Assembly: GCF_017875235.1 (NCBI RefSeq) | Contig: NZ_JAGGMI010000001.1 | Coordinates: 558,001 to 622,000 of the forward strand | Origin: Asticcacaulis solisilvae | GTDB taxonomy: Bacteria > Pseudomonadota > Alphaproteobacteria > Caulobacterales > Caulobacteraceae | DNA: 64,000 nt | Direction: 5' to 3' | Shown here: piece after piece, positions 8,235-17,894 of the stretch | Layout of the letters: every line of letters begins with the position of its first letter | How positions within the stretch are numbered: the stretch's first letter is position 1 | Notes under the pieces: model-generated | Told to the model about the DNA's origin: nothing | Seen by the model: the letters and a program-made list of their open reading frames with translations, nothing else | The model's database searches: none | Made by a program: the position numbers and the translations under genes

Positions 8235-9092
8235 ATGATTCGTCAGCCTGTTCTCGCCTTTGCCGCCTTGCTCGCGCTTGCCCTGCCCGCCGCCGCCGAA
8301 ACCGCCAAAGCGGACCCTTTGCGCGTAATGAGCTACAATATCCGCTACGACAATCCGTCCGACGTGCCGCCGTGGCCGGAACGCCGCCCCCACATGGCGC
8401 GCCAGATCGCCTTCCTTGCACCGGACATTATCGGCCTTCAGGAAGCCCTGCTGCCCATGGTCGATGCGCTGGTGGCGGATCTTCCGGGCTATGGCCGCTA
8501 CGGCGTTGGGCGCGATGACGGCGAGGCCGAGGGCGAAACCACGACGGTGCTTTACCGCACCGACCGCTTCGACCTGGTCAAGGCGGAGACCACCTGGTGT
8601 TCGAAGACGCCCAATGTCCCCAGCAAGGATTACGACGCCAACCTGCCGCGCACCCTTACGCGGCTGATCCTGCGTGAGAAAGCATCCGGCCGGCTGCTGG
8701 ACGTACGCAACGCCCACTTCGATCATATCGGCGCCGTCGCGCGTGAGAAATGCGCCAAGCAGATCGAAGCCACGCCCATCTGGCCAAAGGCCGATATCGT
8801 CGTTCTGGGTGATTTCAACAGCGGCCCGGACAGCGCACCCTATCGCGTCCTGACCGACGACAAGGGCCTGAAGCTGGCCGATGCCCACACACTCGCCAAA
8901 ACCGCGTTCGGACCGAGGGGCACATTCAACGGCTTCGACATCGCGAAATCCGGCGACGCCATCGACCACATCTTCGTCAGCCGCGACACAGTCGTGATCC
9001 GATATGGCGTCCTCACCGACTCGTTCGACGGCAAGGTCATCTCGGATCACTTCCCGGTCGTGGCGGACCTGGCTTTACCTAATCCCCGATAA
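8235..9092 (+). CDS. Secreted endonuclease/exonuclease/phosphatase family protein
   Basis: A 285-residue protein with a clear Sec signal peptide (cleavage after ALPAAAE). The mature part has EEP-family (PF03372) motifs in order: RVMSYNIRYD, IIGLQE (metal-binding Glu), NAHFDH, VVLGDFNSGP (Asp and Asn of the active site), IDHIFVS and SDHFPV (catalytic Asp-His). Extracytoplasmic members hydrolyse phosphodiesters or sugar phosphates, so phosphate scavenging or sphingomyelinase-like activity are both possible. It is transcribed away from the sugar oxidation cluster and its end overlaps the convergent unknown gene by 14 bases. An AGTTCCGGAGG Shine-Dalgarno precedes the ATG. Confidence 0.9.
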   Translation: MIRQPVLAFAALLALALPAAAETAKADPLRVMSYNIRYDNPSDVPPWPERRPHMARQIAFLAPDIIGLQEALLPMVDALVADLPGYGRYGVGRDDGEAEGETTTVLYRTDRFDLVKAETTWCSKTPNVPSKDYDANLPRTLTRLILREKASGRLLDVRNAHFDHIGAVAREKCAKQIEATPIWPKADIVVLGDFNSGPDSAPYRVLTDDKGLKLADAHTLAKTAFGPRGTFNGFDIAKSGDAIDHIFVSRDTVVIRYGVLTDSFDGKVISDHFPVVADLALPNPR

Positions 9093-10197
9093 AGACGCAG
9101 GACAGGCTTTCGTCGAAGTCGAGCAGGGTGTCGGCATAGTCGAGCGGCGTCAGCCGCCGCGCAGGGCCGCCGCTCATCCGGTACGACCAGAAGGACGCGA
9201 TGTGCGTCAGTATGCCGACGTGCTCACCCAGTTCGAAGAACATCTTTGGTCCATCGAGCAGGAACTGGCGGAACGGTCCCGGATCATGGCCTTCGATCAG
9301 CGCCGCATATGAGGCGTCATAGTGATGCAGGATGTTGCCGACATTGCCAAGCGCCGTCAGGATACGCTTGGCCAGGCGCGGCCGGACGGTGGTCAGCAGT
9401 TCCTTCACCTCGGCGTCGATCAGCCCGATCGGCTGGTATTTCGCCAGGCCGTCGATGACCGCACGCAGTTCCGACTGCAGGTCGAGGTGGCGCCATTTGA
9501 AATAGAGAAACCCGCGCCACGAAAAAATGCCGTCGGCGAACTGGCTTGGGCTCAAGCGCAGGGTCGCCTTCAGCGGCTCCAGCTCCTTGTCCAGGCTGTC
9601 CGACAGGATCTTGCCGGTAAAACGCATCGATGCCGCCTTGGCGCCGTCCTGGTAGGCGATATTGATCAGCCGCTCGATTTCCTGGTTGGCGAAGGTGATC
9701 ATGCTGGAAATGTCGTTGGCCGAGATGCGCAGGTAACAGGCCGCCGGCTGGATGCCCTTGCGCGCCAGCGATTCCCGCAGCAGGAACGGGTCCAGCGACG
9801 GCAGGGTGTCCAGCACCGCCAGGGTCTCCATATCCGTCTGGCCCTGGCCGTCCGATGTCGATAGCAGCGCGCGGATGCTGCGGTCGTAGCCGTATTGATT
9901 GATGAAGAAGGCCTCGCCGCCCAGCCGCAGGTCGTTGGGGTCGAACGGCATGATGATCTTGGTCGCCGAGCGGCGCGGCTTCTGGAACAGCTCCAGCTCG
10001 TTCGGACGCAGGGTGTGCTTGATCAGCACCGCCTTGTTCAGCTTGCCATTCCTGAAGAAGGGCTTGATGCCGTAGTCCGGGTCACTGGCGCTCTGGCTGT
10101 GGACATGCGCCAGGTTGAGGATGCGGCTGGTCGAGGCCGTTTCGGTGATATTGGCCAGGTTGCGAAAATCGCGCTTGGACTTGGACGCCATCAGCAT
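9079..10197 (-). CDS. Conserved hypothetical protein, 372 residues
   Basis: I do not recognise a domain. The protein is soluble, begins with basic MLMASKSKRDFRN, and looks mainly alpha-helical in the C-terminal two thirds. The first 100 residues contain a segment reading KIIMPFDPNDLRLGGEAFF. There is no signal peptide or membrane segment. Codon use matches the host, so it is a real native gene. The ATG at 10197 and another at 10191 are both possible starts and neither has a good Shine-Dalgarno. It converges with the EEP gene and is divergent from groESL. A cytoplasmic structural or regulatory role is possible but unsupported. Confidence 0.75.
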   Translation of the reverse strand: MLMASKSKRDFRNLANITETASTSRILNLAHVHSQSASDPDYGIKPFFRNGKLNKAVLIKHTLRPNELELFQKPRRSATKIIMPFDPNDLRLGGEAFFINQYGYDRSIRALLSTSDGQGQTDMETLAVLDTLPSLDPFLLRESLARKGIQPAACYLRISANDISSMITFANQEIERLINIAYQDGAKAASMRFTGKILSDSLDKELEPLKATLRLSPSQFADGIFSWRGFLYFKWRHLDLQSELRAVIDGLAKYQPIGLIDAEVKELLTTVRPRLAKRILTALGNVGNILHHYDASYAALIEGHDPGPFRQFLLDGPKMFFELGEHVGILTHIASFWSYRMSGGPARRLTPLDYADTLLDFDESLSCVFIGD

Positions 10198-10449
10198 GAC
10201 ATCGGTCTTGCGCTCTGAACGCTATCGGCGCCGTCAATAAACCTAGAACGTGTCAATGTCCTGCCCCCTGAACGTCATCCGCCACAACCACGATGTGATC
10301 ACAGAAAACGATTGCTCTGACTGCGTTAGCCGAAACGTGGTAAACAAAGCGCTACCATTTCAAAAAAGGACGGTATGGTATGTGATTATTTGGAACAGCA
10401 ATATTTCAGTTCGTAAGATCGCTTTCACAAAAAATTCCACTTACGCCTT

Positions 10450-10478
10450 CTTGACACAAATTGACCTCGCGACTACCT
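10450..10478 (+). promoter_or_regulatory. Putative heat-shock (sigma-32) promoter of groESL
   Basis: CTTGACA at 10450-10456 is followed by CTACCT at 10473-10478, 17 bases after the CTTGAC core, and lies just upstream of CIRCE. CTTG-type -35 elements are typical of alphaproteobacterial RpoH promoters, and Caulobacter groESL is known to have one. Confidence 0.55.
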
Positions 10479-10489
10479 CAAGCGCGCCG

Positions 10490-10516
10490 TTAGCACTCAC
10501 ACCAATCGAGTGCTAA
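10490..10516. promoter_or_regulatory. CIRCE element (HrcA operator)
   Basis: A perfect TTAGCACTC-N9-GAGTGCTAA inverted repeat lies 31 bases upstream of the groES start. This is the binding site of the HrcA repressor, which is not encoded in the window. Together with the upstream CTTGACA promoter it indicates dual HrcA and RpoH control. Confidence 0.97.
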
Positions 10517-10547
10517 CACACTTACACTTTCATCTGGAGGATATCCC

Positions 10548-10835
10548 ATGAGCTTTCGCCCGTTAGGCGACCGCGTCCTGGTCAAGCGTGTTGAAGAAGA
10601 AGCCAAGACCAAGGGCGGCATCATCATTCCGGACACCGCCAAGGAAAAGCCGCAGGAAGGCGAAGTCGTCGCCGTTGGCCCCGGCGCCCGTAACGACAAG
10701 GGCGAGCAAGTCGCGCTCGACGTCAAGGCCGGCGACCGTATCCTGTTCGGCAAGTGGGGCGGCACCGAGGTCAAGCTGAACGGCGAAGACCTGCTGATCC
10801 TGAAAGAATCCGACATCCTCGGCATCGTATCCTAA
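10548..10835 (+). CDS. groES: Co-chaperonin GroES
   Basis: A 95-residue protein, the normal GroES length. It has the N-terminal [16 protein letters not shown], the mobile-loop segment around residues 17-32 ([19 protein letters not shown]) and the C-terminal YGKWGG-like and ESDILGIV region. It forms the heptameric lid of GroEL and controls folding-chamber closure. A GGAGG sequence lies six bases before the ATG. It is the first gene of a bicistronic operon, 32 bases ahead of groEL, controlled by the CIRCE element and probable heat-shock promoter. Confidence 0.98.
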   Translation: MSFRPLGDRVLVKRVEEEAKTKGGIIIPDTAKEKPQEGEVVAVGPGARNDKGEQVALDVKAGDRILFGKWGGTEVKLNGEDLLILKESDILGIVS

Positions 10836-10843
10836 TCTTTTGA

Positions 10844-12514
<1,671 letters not shown>

Positions 12515-12546
12515 TCCAGCCTCTCAGCTCTCAGCTGGAAATGGAA

Positions 12547-12574
12547 AGAGCGGGTCGCAAGACCCGCTCTTTTT
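12547..12574 (+). terminator. groESL terminator
   Basis: AGAGCGGGTC and GACCCGCTCT form a perfect 10-base stem with a GCAA loop, followed directly by T residues. Confidence 0.95.
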
Positions 12575-12701
12575 GTATGCATTTACTTGAACGCTTGAAT
12601 CTACTATCATCACGAACTAAATCAGCCCTCCTAGGAGAATCACCTTCAACATTCACAAGATAAAGCCGACGCAAGAATTTTCAGAACCAAATTACGAGTA
12701 C

Positions 12702-13526
12702 GTGTTATACGTAGACGAAGCTGGTGACGACTCAACCCGATCTGTAACCCCCATTGACAAAAAAGGAGGAACAGAATGGTTTATTCTATCTGGAATATTA
12801 GTTCGAAAGTGCAACGAGCATCTTGTAGATGAGTGGATTACCAACATTCGATTGCAAGTTGGTCAAGTCCAAGGCGATGGGCTACACTACCGAAAAATGT
12901 CTCCACATTTTAGAGCTAAGTGCTGCAACTTAATATCGGAGCTTCCCATAAGATGCTTCACGGTGGCGTCTAACAAGAAAAATATGAGAGGGTATGATAA
13001 CCCAAGAGCATCCGTTCAAAATAATCCTAATTGGTTTTATAATTTTTGCCTTCGTATATTGTTAGAACGCGCAACAGAATTATGCGCCTACGATGCCTCG
13101 AGGTGTTACAAATCTACCAAGAAATTAAAGATAATATTTAGTCAAAGAGACAATCACTCTTACAGCCAAACATCCGCCTATATTGATAAACTTATAAATC
13201 AAGCTCGTTCAGGAAAAACATATTTAAATACACGGGAAATAAAAGCCGAGGTTCTTGACAGAAGGCTGATTGAATCAATTCCCCACTCCTGCAATGGCGG
13301 ATTACAACTCGCCGATATTGCCGCAAGTGCATTTTATCAAGCGGTGGAAACATCGAACCATAAGGCTTGGACAGCTGCAAATGCCATGACGTTGATGCCC
13401 ATTATGGCACGTAAAAAGGAGCGGATCGCGCAGCAAGGACTTGTTTTGCTCCCCTCCAATTACTGGGAGGCAAACTTAAATTCGAAACAAAAGCAGATAT
13501 TCACCCATTACGGGTACGACATTTAA
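12702..13526 (+). CDS. DUF3800 domain-containing protein, AT-rich, uncertain 5' end
   Basis: This 274-residue frame from a GTG matches DUF3800 (PF12686): it opens with LYVDEAGD, the acidic motif that resembles an RNase H-like metal site, and later has CNGGLQLADIAASAFYQAVE, the family's conserved C-terminal LADxxA region. DUF3800 proteins occur in mobile or defence-linked loci and their activity is not established. Base composition is much more AT-rich than both neighbours, so the gene was probably acquired recently. The frame stays open upstream to 12621 and reads KPTQEFSEPNYEYVLYVDEAGD without any ATG, GTG or TTG. The true N-terminus is therefore probably longer, with a rare start codon or a frameshift after the ATG at 12577. 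Confidence 0.8.
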   Translation: MLYVDEAGDDSTRSVTPIDKKGGTEWFILSGILVRKCNEHLVDEWITNIRLQVGQVQGDGLHYRKMSPHFRAKCCNLISELPIRCFTVASNKKNMRGYDNPRASVQNNPNWFYNFCLRILLERATELCAYDASRCYKSTKKLKIIFSQRDNHSYSQTSAYIDKLINQARSGKTYLNTREIKAEVLDRRLIESIPHSCNGGLQLADIAASAFYQAVETSNHKAWTAANAMTLMPIMARKKERIAQQGLVLLPSNYWEANLNSKQKQIFTHYGYDI

Positions 13527-13593
13527 TGCTCAATTTAAGTCTATGTTGAATGATAAATAAGAAGAGCAGCTCGCAAGCTTCTTTTCTTATTTA

Positions 13594-14883
13594 TCAGGAA
13601 TGCTTCGCGCTCCATTCCGCAAAGGCATCGATGGCCTTTTGCGGATTGCGGCTGTACCAGGCATAGCCCTTGCGGCCGCCTTTTTCGACGTCGGCGACGC
13701 TGTCGTAGATGATCTTGGCGCGGTCACCGAAGATGGGCTGCATCGTCTTGAGATCGAGGTAGCGGCCCCAAATGGGCAGAGCGCCGGGCTTTTCGATAAA
13801 GCGGCGGGCTCCGATGGCGTCGACGTAGGCAAAGTCCATGTCGCGGATCGCCTGGGCCCGCAGCGTAGCAATGCCCGTGCGGATCGCCGCCTTCATGCCG
13901 GCCGACGGATTGGGCAGCTTCATCATGTAGACCAGCAGCGACCCGCTGTCGGTCGTGCTCAAAGCCGGCATCTCGAAATTGCGCGCTGAACAGGGCGTCA
14001 AGGTCAGGGCATCATACTGCGGCGCCCACAGGGTCGGCTTGCCGTTGATCCGGACTTGAATGTTGAGGAAGACGTTCTGCGCCCGCTGTTCTGCCGCCAG
14101 CAGGCGCGGACGCAGATCCGCAGGCACAAAGGCGTAGTCGCCCTGCCCGCGCCCCGCTTCACCGACCAGCGACGTTACCGAAATCATCGCATTGTCGTTA
14201 AGCGTCAGGGCGTCGTGATAGCCGCCTTCCAGCGGCCAAACCTGCGGCCAGCCACCATTGGGGAACTGGGCATTGAGGAAATATTCCAGACCCCGGATCG
14301 CACTGGCCTTGGCGGCGGTGTCACCGGTCGCGGCGACAACCCGGGCCAGGAAGCGGATTTCGTGGATAGTGGCGCCGTTGTCGGTCGTGCCGACATAGTG
14401 CCAGCTGCGATCAGACGGGATGTCAAAGTCGCCGGTCGGGCGTACCGGTTCCTCACCGATGACATAGGCCTGGCCACGCTGGCGAGGCGGGGCATTACGC
14501 GGCTGGTTCTTGCCCCAGCCACCGGCCGGCGTCTGGAAGCTGATGATATTCGCGGTCAGCACCTTTGCCTCATCCGAGCCATACCATTCGGCGGGCTTGT
14601 CGAGCGGCATGGTGTTCTGGCCATTGCCGTCCTTGGGCGCTGCCGGGATTTCCGTCAGGCCTGTGCGTTCGGCGCGCAAAGCCGCGCGGTCGGCCGCCAT
14701 CTGGGCTTCAGAACGCTTACGATAGGCCAGCCAGGCATCGCGTTCCTTGGCCGGCAAGGTATTGACGCGCTCAAGGCTTAGCGGCGGAAACGGCACATTG
14801 ACGCCGACCTGCGCCGCCGAGGCGGCTGCCGGCGGCAGAAAGGGTAAGATGGCGAGGCTGGAGAGCAGGGCGCGGCGGTGCAT
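13594..14883 (-). CDS. pelA: Pectate lyase, PL10 type
   Basis: A 429-residue secreted protein with a Sec signal peptide ending PPAAASA. It has the PL10 family (TIGR02474) motifs: SFQTPAGGWGKN near residue 118, ATIHEIRFLARV near 175, FPNGGWPQVWP near 215, and NDNAM near 235. The enzyme cleaves polygalacturonate by beta-elimination in the periplasm or medium. It is monocistronic and lies directly behind a LacI-type operator at 14904-14917. The C-terminus ends in the family-typical RGYAWY-like segment GRKGYAWYSRNPQKAI. No carbohydrate-binding module is present. Confidence 0.92.
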   Translation of the reverse strand: MHRRALLSSLAILPFLPPAAASAAQVGVNVPFPPLSLERVNTLPAKERDAWLAYRKRSEAQMAADRAALRAERTGLTEIPAAPKDGNGQNTMPLDKPAEWYGSDEAKVLTANIISFQTPAGGWGKNQPRNAPPRQRGQAYVIGEEPVRPTGDFDIPSDRSWHYVGTTDNGATIHEIRFLARVVAATGDTAAKASAIRGLEYFLNAQFPNGGWPQVWPLEGGYHDALTLNDNAMISVTSLVGEAGRGQGDYAFVPADLRPRLLAAEQRAQNVFLNIQVRINGKPTLWAPQYDALTLTPCSARNFEMPALSTTDSGSLLVYMMKLPNPSAGMKAAIRTGIATLRAQAIRDMDFAYVDAIGARRFIEKPGALPIWGRYLDLKTMQPIFGDRAKIIYDSVADVEKGGRKGYAWYSRNPQKAIDAFAEWSAKHS

Positions 14884-14903
14884 GGCATTTCCTGTTATCG
14901 TTC

Positions 14904-14917
14904 TGACACCGGTATCA
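14904..14917. promoter_or_regulatory. LacI-type operator upstream of the pectate lyase gene
   Basis: TGACACCGGTATCA fits TGnnAnCGnTnnCA and is a near-perfect palindrome with one mismatched pair. It lies 20 bases upstream of the pectate lyase ATG, so a bound repressor would block transcription. A LacI-family pectin or galacturonate regulator is the natural candidate, but none is encoded in the window. Confidence 0.6.
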
Positions 14918-14945
14918 TACGCGAGCCACCAGTAAATCCGTCGCT

Positions 14946-15371
14946 CTATTCGGCCGCCATCCGTGCCTGCAACGGCATCAGCAGGGCCGCACGCAGCAGT
15001 CTCAGTGCCGCATCATCGCCGTGCAGCTGGCGCGCGGCGGCGACGTCGAGAAACTCGATGTGGCCGAAGAGTTTCTGCGCTAGGTCGAGCGCCTCCAGCA
15101 CTTTCAGGGGAATCTCCTGATCATTCGCGCGGAAACACAGCAGCGGCGTGTCGCGCGTGACCGGATTCGACTTGGTCATGCGGATGACGTCGAAAATGCG
15201 GTAATTGTTGAAATGGATGCTGAGGGCCAGCAGATGCGCCTCGCGCAGGCGATTGATGGCCTCGTCACCGGTCGCGACCGGCAACACTCCTGCCGCGCCA
15301 CGCAACGCCCGGGCAACCAGGTCAGCGCCAGCGGGCGCATCGGCAACAAGAACGCGGTACTGTGTCATCAT
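14946..15371 (-). CDS. Receiver-like (pseudo-receiver) domain protein
   Basis: A protein of about 141 residues beginning MMTQYRVLVADAPAGADLVARAL, which looks like the first strand and helix of a CheY-type receiver. Where a receiver has its phosphorylated Asp, near residue 50, the sequence reads HLLALSIHFNN, with no Asp at the end of strand 3; the usual MPxMDG is missing too. The later TPLLCFRAND segment keeps the strand 4 position. It is probably a phosphorylation-independent receiver fold used for protein interaction. It is a single gene downstream of nothing obvious and has ordinary codon use. The start between two adjacent ATGs is uncertain. Confidence 0.65.
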   Translation of the reverse strand: MMTQYRVLVADAPAGADLVARALRGAAGVLPVATGDEAINRLREAHLLALSIHFNNYRIFDVIRMTKSNPVTRDTPLLCFRANDQEIPLKVLEALDLAQKLFGHIEFLDVAAARQLHGDDAALRLLRAALLMPLQARMAAE

Positions 15372-15511
15372 GGCGGACTCGGGCACAAACGTCGTCTTCC
15401 GCCCACGGAATATCCGCCGGCGGCTGCAGCCCATCCAGTTTTCCACCTGAAGGCTTTCAACCTATCTGTGTCGACATAAAAAATGGATTAGGATGTGCGT
15501 CCGCCGCAATG

Positions 15512-15525
15512 TGGTACCGTTACCT
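15512..15525. promoter_or_regulatory. LacI-type operator-like site upstream of gnd
   Basis: TGGTACCGTTACCT fits TGnnAnCGnTnnC with only the last base off and is nearly palindromic (TGGTA ... TACC). It lies 109 bases upstream of the gnd start. The site suggests sugar-dependent control of 6-phosphogluconate dehydrogenase but is unproven. Confidence 0.35.
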
Positions 15526-15633
15526 GAAATCAACGCTTTCATTCGCGTTTCAGCCGAACAGTGTTTGTGATTAGACTCCGAGCGGCTAACCAAGCATCTC
15601 TTGCGCACAAATGCGGTAAAGGGTGGTGGCGTT

Positions 15634-16644
15634 ATGCGTCTGGGGATCGTCGGCTTGGGCCGGATGGGTGGCAATATCGCGCGCAGGCTGATGCGCGGCG
15701 GCCATGAAGTGGTGGTATTTGACCGCGATCCGGCGCTGCTGCGGCAATTGGCTTCCGAAGGCGCCATCGCCGCCGAAGGCCTATTCGACCTGCATCGCCG
15801 CCTGAGCGCGCCCACCAGCGCCTTCCTGGGCATGGGCAAGAAGAGCCAGGCCATCATGTGGGTCATGCTGCCGGCCGGCGCGCCCACCGAAGACACGATC
15901 GCGCAACTGGCCGACCTGGCCCAGCCCGGTGACGTCGTCATTGATGGCGGCAATACCATGTACAAGGACGATATCCGCCGGTCGAAAGTCCTGGCCAAGC
16001 GCGGCATCGACTATGTCGATGTCGGCACTTCCGGTGGCGTGTGGGGCCTGGAGCGCGGCTACTGCATGATGATTGGGGGCAAGGACACGGTCGTATCGGC
16101 GCTGGACCCGATCTTTGCGACCCTGGCGCCGGGTTATGGCGACATTGTTCGTACACCGCACCGCACCGAGCAGGACGACCGCGCCGAGCGCGGCTATATC
16201 CATGCCGGCCCTGCCGGCGCCGGCCACTTCGTCAAGATGGTCCACAATGGCATCGAATACGGCATGATGCAGGCCTTCGCCGAAGGCTTCGATATCATGG
16301 CCAACAAGACCTCTCCCCGCCTGCCGGAAGACGAGCGCTTCGAGCTGAACCTGACCGATATCGCCGAAGTCTGGCGGCGCGGCAGCGTAGTATCGTCTTG
16401 GCTGCTGGACCTGACCGCCCAGGCCCTGGCCAAGGACGGCAAGCTCGACGGCTTCTCGGGGCAGGTCGCGGACAGCGGCGAAGGCCAGTGGACGATCGAA
16501 GCCGCGATGGAAGAGGCCGTTCCCGCCCATGTGCTGACGGCGGCGCTCTATGCGCGCTACCGCTCGCGGACCGGCAATACCTTCGGCGAAAAAGTGCTTT
16601 CGGCCATGCGTTTCGGCTTCGGCGGCCACGTCGAAACAAAATAG
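15634..16644 (+). CDS. gnd: 6-phosphogluconate dehydrogenase (decarboxylating), short type
   Basis: A 336-residue enzyme that oxidises 6-phosphogluconate to ribulose 5-phosphate and CO2. It starts [19 protein letters not shown], the Rossmann dinucleotide-binding motif. The conserved region [21 protein letters not shown] lies near residue 130, and the catalytic [22 protein letters not shown] near residue 195 carries the Lys and His-Asn pair. The length matches the short, usually NAD-dependent Gnd class rather than the 468-residue E. coli type. The ATG at 15634 was chosen because the Rossmann strand begins there; an upstream TTG in frame adds only unstructured residues. Pentose phosphate or Entner-Doudoroff branch control is implied. 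Confidence 0.92.
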   Translation: MRLGIVGLGRMGGNIARRLMRGGHEVVVFDRDPALLRQLASEGAIAAEGLFDLHRRLSAPTSAFLGMGKKSQAIMWVMLPAGAPTEDTIAQLADLAQPGDVVIDGGNTMYKDDIRRSKVLAKRGIDYVDVGTSGGVWGLERGYCMMIGGKDTVVSALDPIFATLAPGYGDIVRTPHRTEQDDRAERGYIHAGPAGAGHFVKMVHNGIEYGMMQAFAEGFDIMANKTSPRLPEDERFELNLTDIAEVWRRGSVVSSWLLDLTAQALAKDGKLDGFSGQVADSGEGQWTIEAAMEEAVPAHVLTAALYARYRSRTGNTFGEKVLSAMRFGFGGHVETK

Positions 16645-16661
16645 ACTTTAAAGCCAGCACT

Positions 16662-17042
16662 CTACTGGTCGATCGGCGTCCTGTGGGTCGTCCCCGTCGC
16701 CGCGCCGTTCTCGGTCGCGCCCGTCGTGGCGTCGGTAACTGTGCCGGCGCCCGCGCCGTCCGTTACCGTCCTGCCGGTTAGGGGCGTTTCCTGGGCTCTA
16801 CCTTGGGGCGTATCCTGCCCTGCCTGTCGGGGCGTTTCGATAATGCCGCCATCAGCCGTTACACCGCCTGTCACAGGCTCATCAGCCGGCATGATGGGCG
16901 TGTCCGACGCGCCGCTCTGGCTTACGGCCGAAGCGACACCGTAGACAATGGCGACCGCCAAAATAATCAACAGGACGATCCAGACTGTGCGCCAGTTGCG
17001 GCGCGGCGTCATGTCGTCCGAGGCGTGATGCATAGTTGCCAT
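16662..17042 (-). CDS. Single-pass membrane protein with Thr/Gly-rich tail
   Basis: A 126-residue protein starting MATMHHASDD, chosen because a GGAG lies eight bases before this ATG. Residues about 18-40 (WRTVWIVLLIILAVAIVYGVA) form one membrane helix. The remaining 85 residues are low-complexity, rich in Thr, Gly, Ala and Pro, and probably lie in the periplasm as a flexible tail. No domain is recognised. It is next to and in the same direction as a general-stress-type gene at 17160 with a 117-base gap, so the two may be co-transcribed. A role in envelope stress is only a guess. Confidence 0.7.
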   Translation of the reverse strand: MATMHHASDDMTPRRNWRTVWIVLLIILAVAIVYGVASAVSQSGASDTPIMPADEPVTGGVTADGGIIETPRQAGQDTPQGRAQETPLTGRTVTDGAGAGTVTDATTGATENGAATGTTHRTPIDQ

Positions 17043-17159
17043 GGGAGCTTCTCCATGTGTTCGCCCACCCATCGGAACCTGCACCTTTTGCGATAAATAG
17101 TCTGGCCGGGCCCCGCGTCAGAAAACAAAGGGGTGGCAAGGGCAAGGCGCGCGGATCGA

Positions 17160-17678
17160 TCAGCCCAGGTCGCGCACGTAACTGCGGACGCGCAAGTTTC
17201 CGCGATCGAGGTCACGCCGGCCCGGGATAGGCCCAGGTTCGGCATTATAGCCCTCGCGGTTGTGGCCTTCGGACGTATCGCCGACCGCGGCGACCGACTC
17301 GCCGGTCCAGCCGTCTTCACGCCAGCTCTTTTCGTGCGCGTCGAGGTCGATCGGCGCATACCGATCAATGATGTCGATGGCCTCTGCGGCGCGCCCGGCG
17401 CTGACGTGCAAGGTGAGCAAAACCTTGCCGCGACGCACGGCCTCGCCATAGATGTCGGCGTCCCGGTCGCCGCTGAAGAAGTCCTTGATCGACTGCCACA
17501 GCCCCTTGTCATCGCCACCGTCGCCGGGTTTGCGCGACAGGGTGACATGGCTGAAACCCGCTGTGCGCAGGGCGTCATGCGCGCTTTCGGCCTCGCCCTG
17601 GCTATGGAACAGGGCAGCGATGGTGCGGTCTTCGGCGGTCGAGGCGCTACCGCCGGCAAAGGTATTGTAGTCGTCCAT
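17160..17678 (-). CDS. General stress protein 17M-like domain protein
   Basis: A 172-residue soluble acidic protein. Residues about 20-100 (TIAALFHSQGEAESAHDALRTAGF ... GKVLLTLHVSAGRAAEAIDIIDRY) resemble the general stress protein 17M-like domain (PF11181), a ferredoxin-like fold also found at the N-terminus of YsnF proteins. The rest is polar and probably disordered, rich in Gly, Asp and Arg. Such proteins are commonly under general stress control in alphaproteobacteria, but I did not find a good GGAAC-N16-CGTT promoter upstream. Function unknown. Confidence 0.7.
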   Translation of the reverse strand: MDDYNTFAGGSASTAEDRTIAALFHSQGEAESAHDALRTAGFSHVTLSRKPGDGGDDKGLWQSIKDFFSGDRDADIYGEAVRRGKVLLTLHVSAGRAAEAIDIIDRYAPIDLDAHEKSWREDGWTGESVAAVGDTSEGHNREGYNAEPGPIPGRRDLDRGNLRVRSYVRDLG

Positions 17679-17894
17679 GACAAGGGCTCCGGAAAGGTGA
17701 ACCCTGTCGTTTTACGCCCGCGGGCGATAATGTTCCCATCCGCGGGACCGGCCCAGGACTAAGGGTGCGGTAAAAAAACGGCCGCATGCCTTTGCGCGAT
17801 TTTTTACAGAGCGCGGTGGCATCGCAAGCGACTTCTTACGGCGTTCAGGATGAGTGTGCCCGGCGATTTGCAACAGCCGGCACGGAGCCTCGCC

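Larger units (their letters stand above)
10198..10547. other. groESL upstream region
   Basis: This 350-base spacer between the divergent hypothetical gene and groES is relatively AT-rich. Its right end holds a heat-shock-type promoter and a CIRCE element. A partial LacI-like half-site, AGCGCTACCA, lies near 10350 without a matching left half. I see no gene here; the open frame across 10250-10516 runs through the promoter and CIRCE and is not credible. Confidence 0.6.

Noticed and set aside
10250..10516. Small frame upstream of groES
   Set aside because: It runs through the promoter and CIRCE element and has no Shine-Dalgarno.
12575..13560. DUF3800 gene as part of a prophage or insertion sequence
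   Set aside because: No integrase, transposase, phage gene or terminal repeats are visible around it.
17700..17740. General stress EcfG promoter (GGAAC-N16/17-CGTT) for the 17M-like gene
   Set aside because: A GGAAC is present on the minus strand, but no CGTT is found at the required distance.
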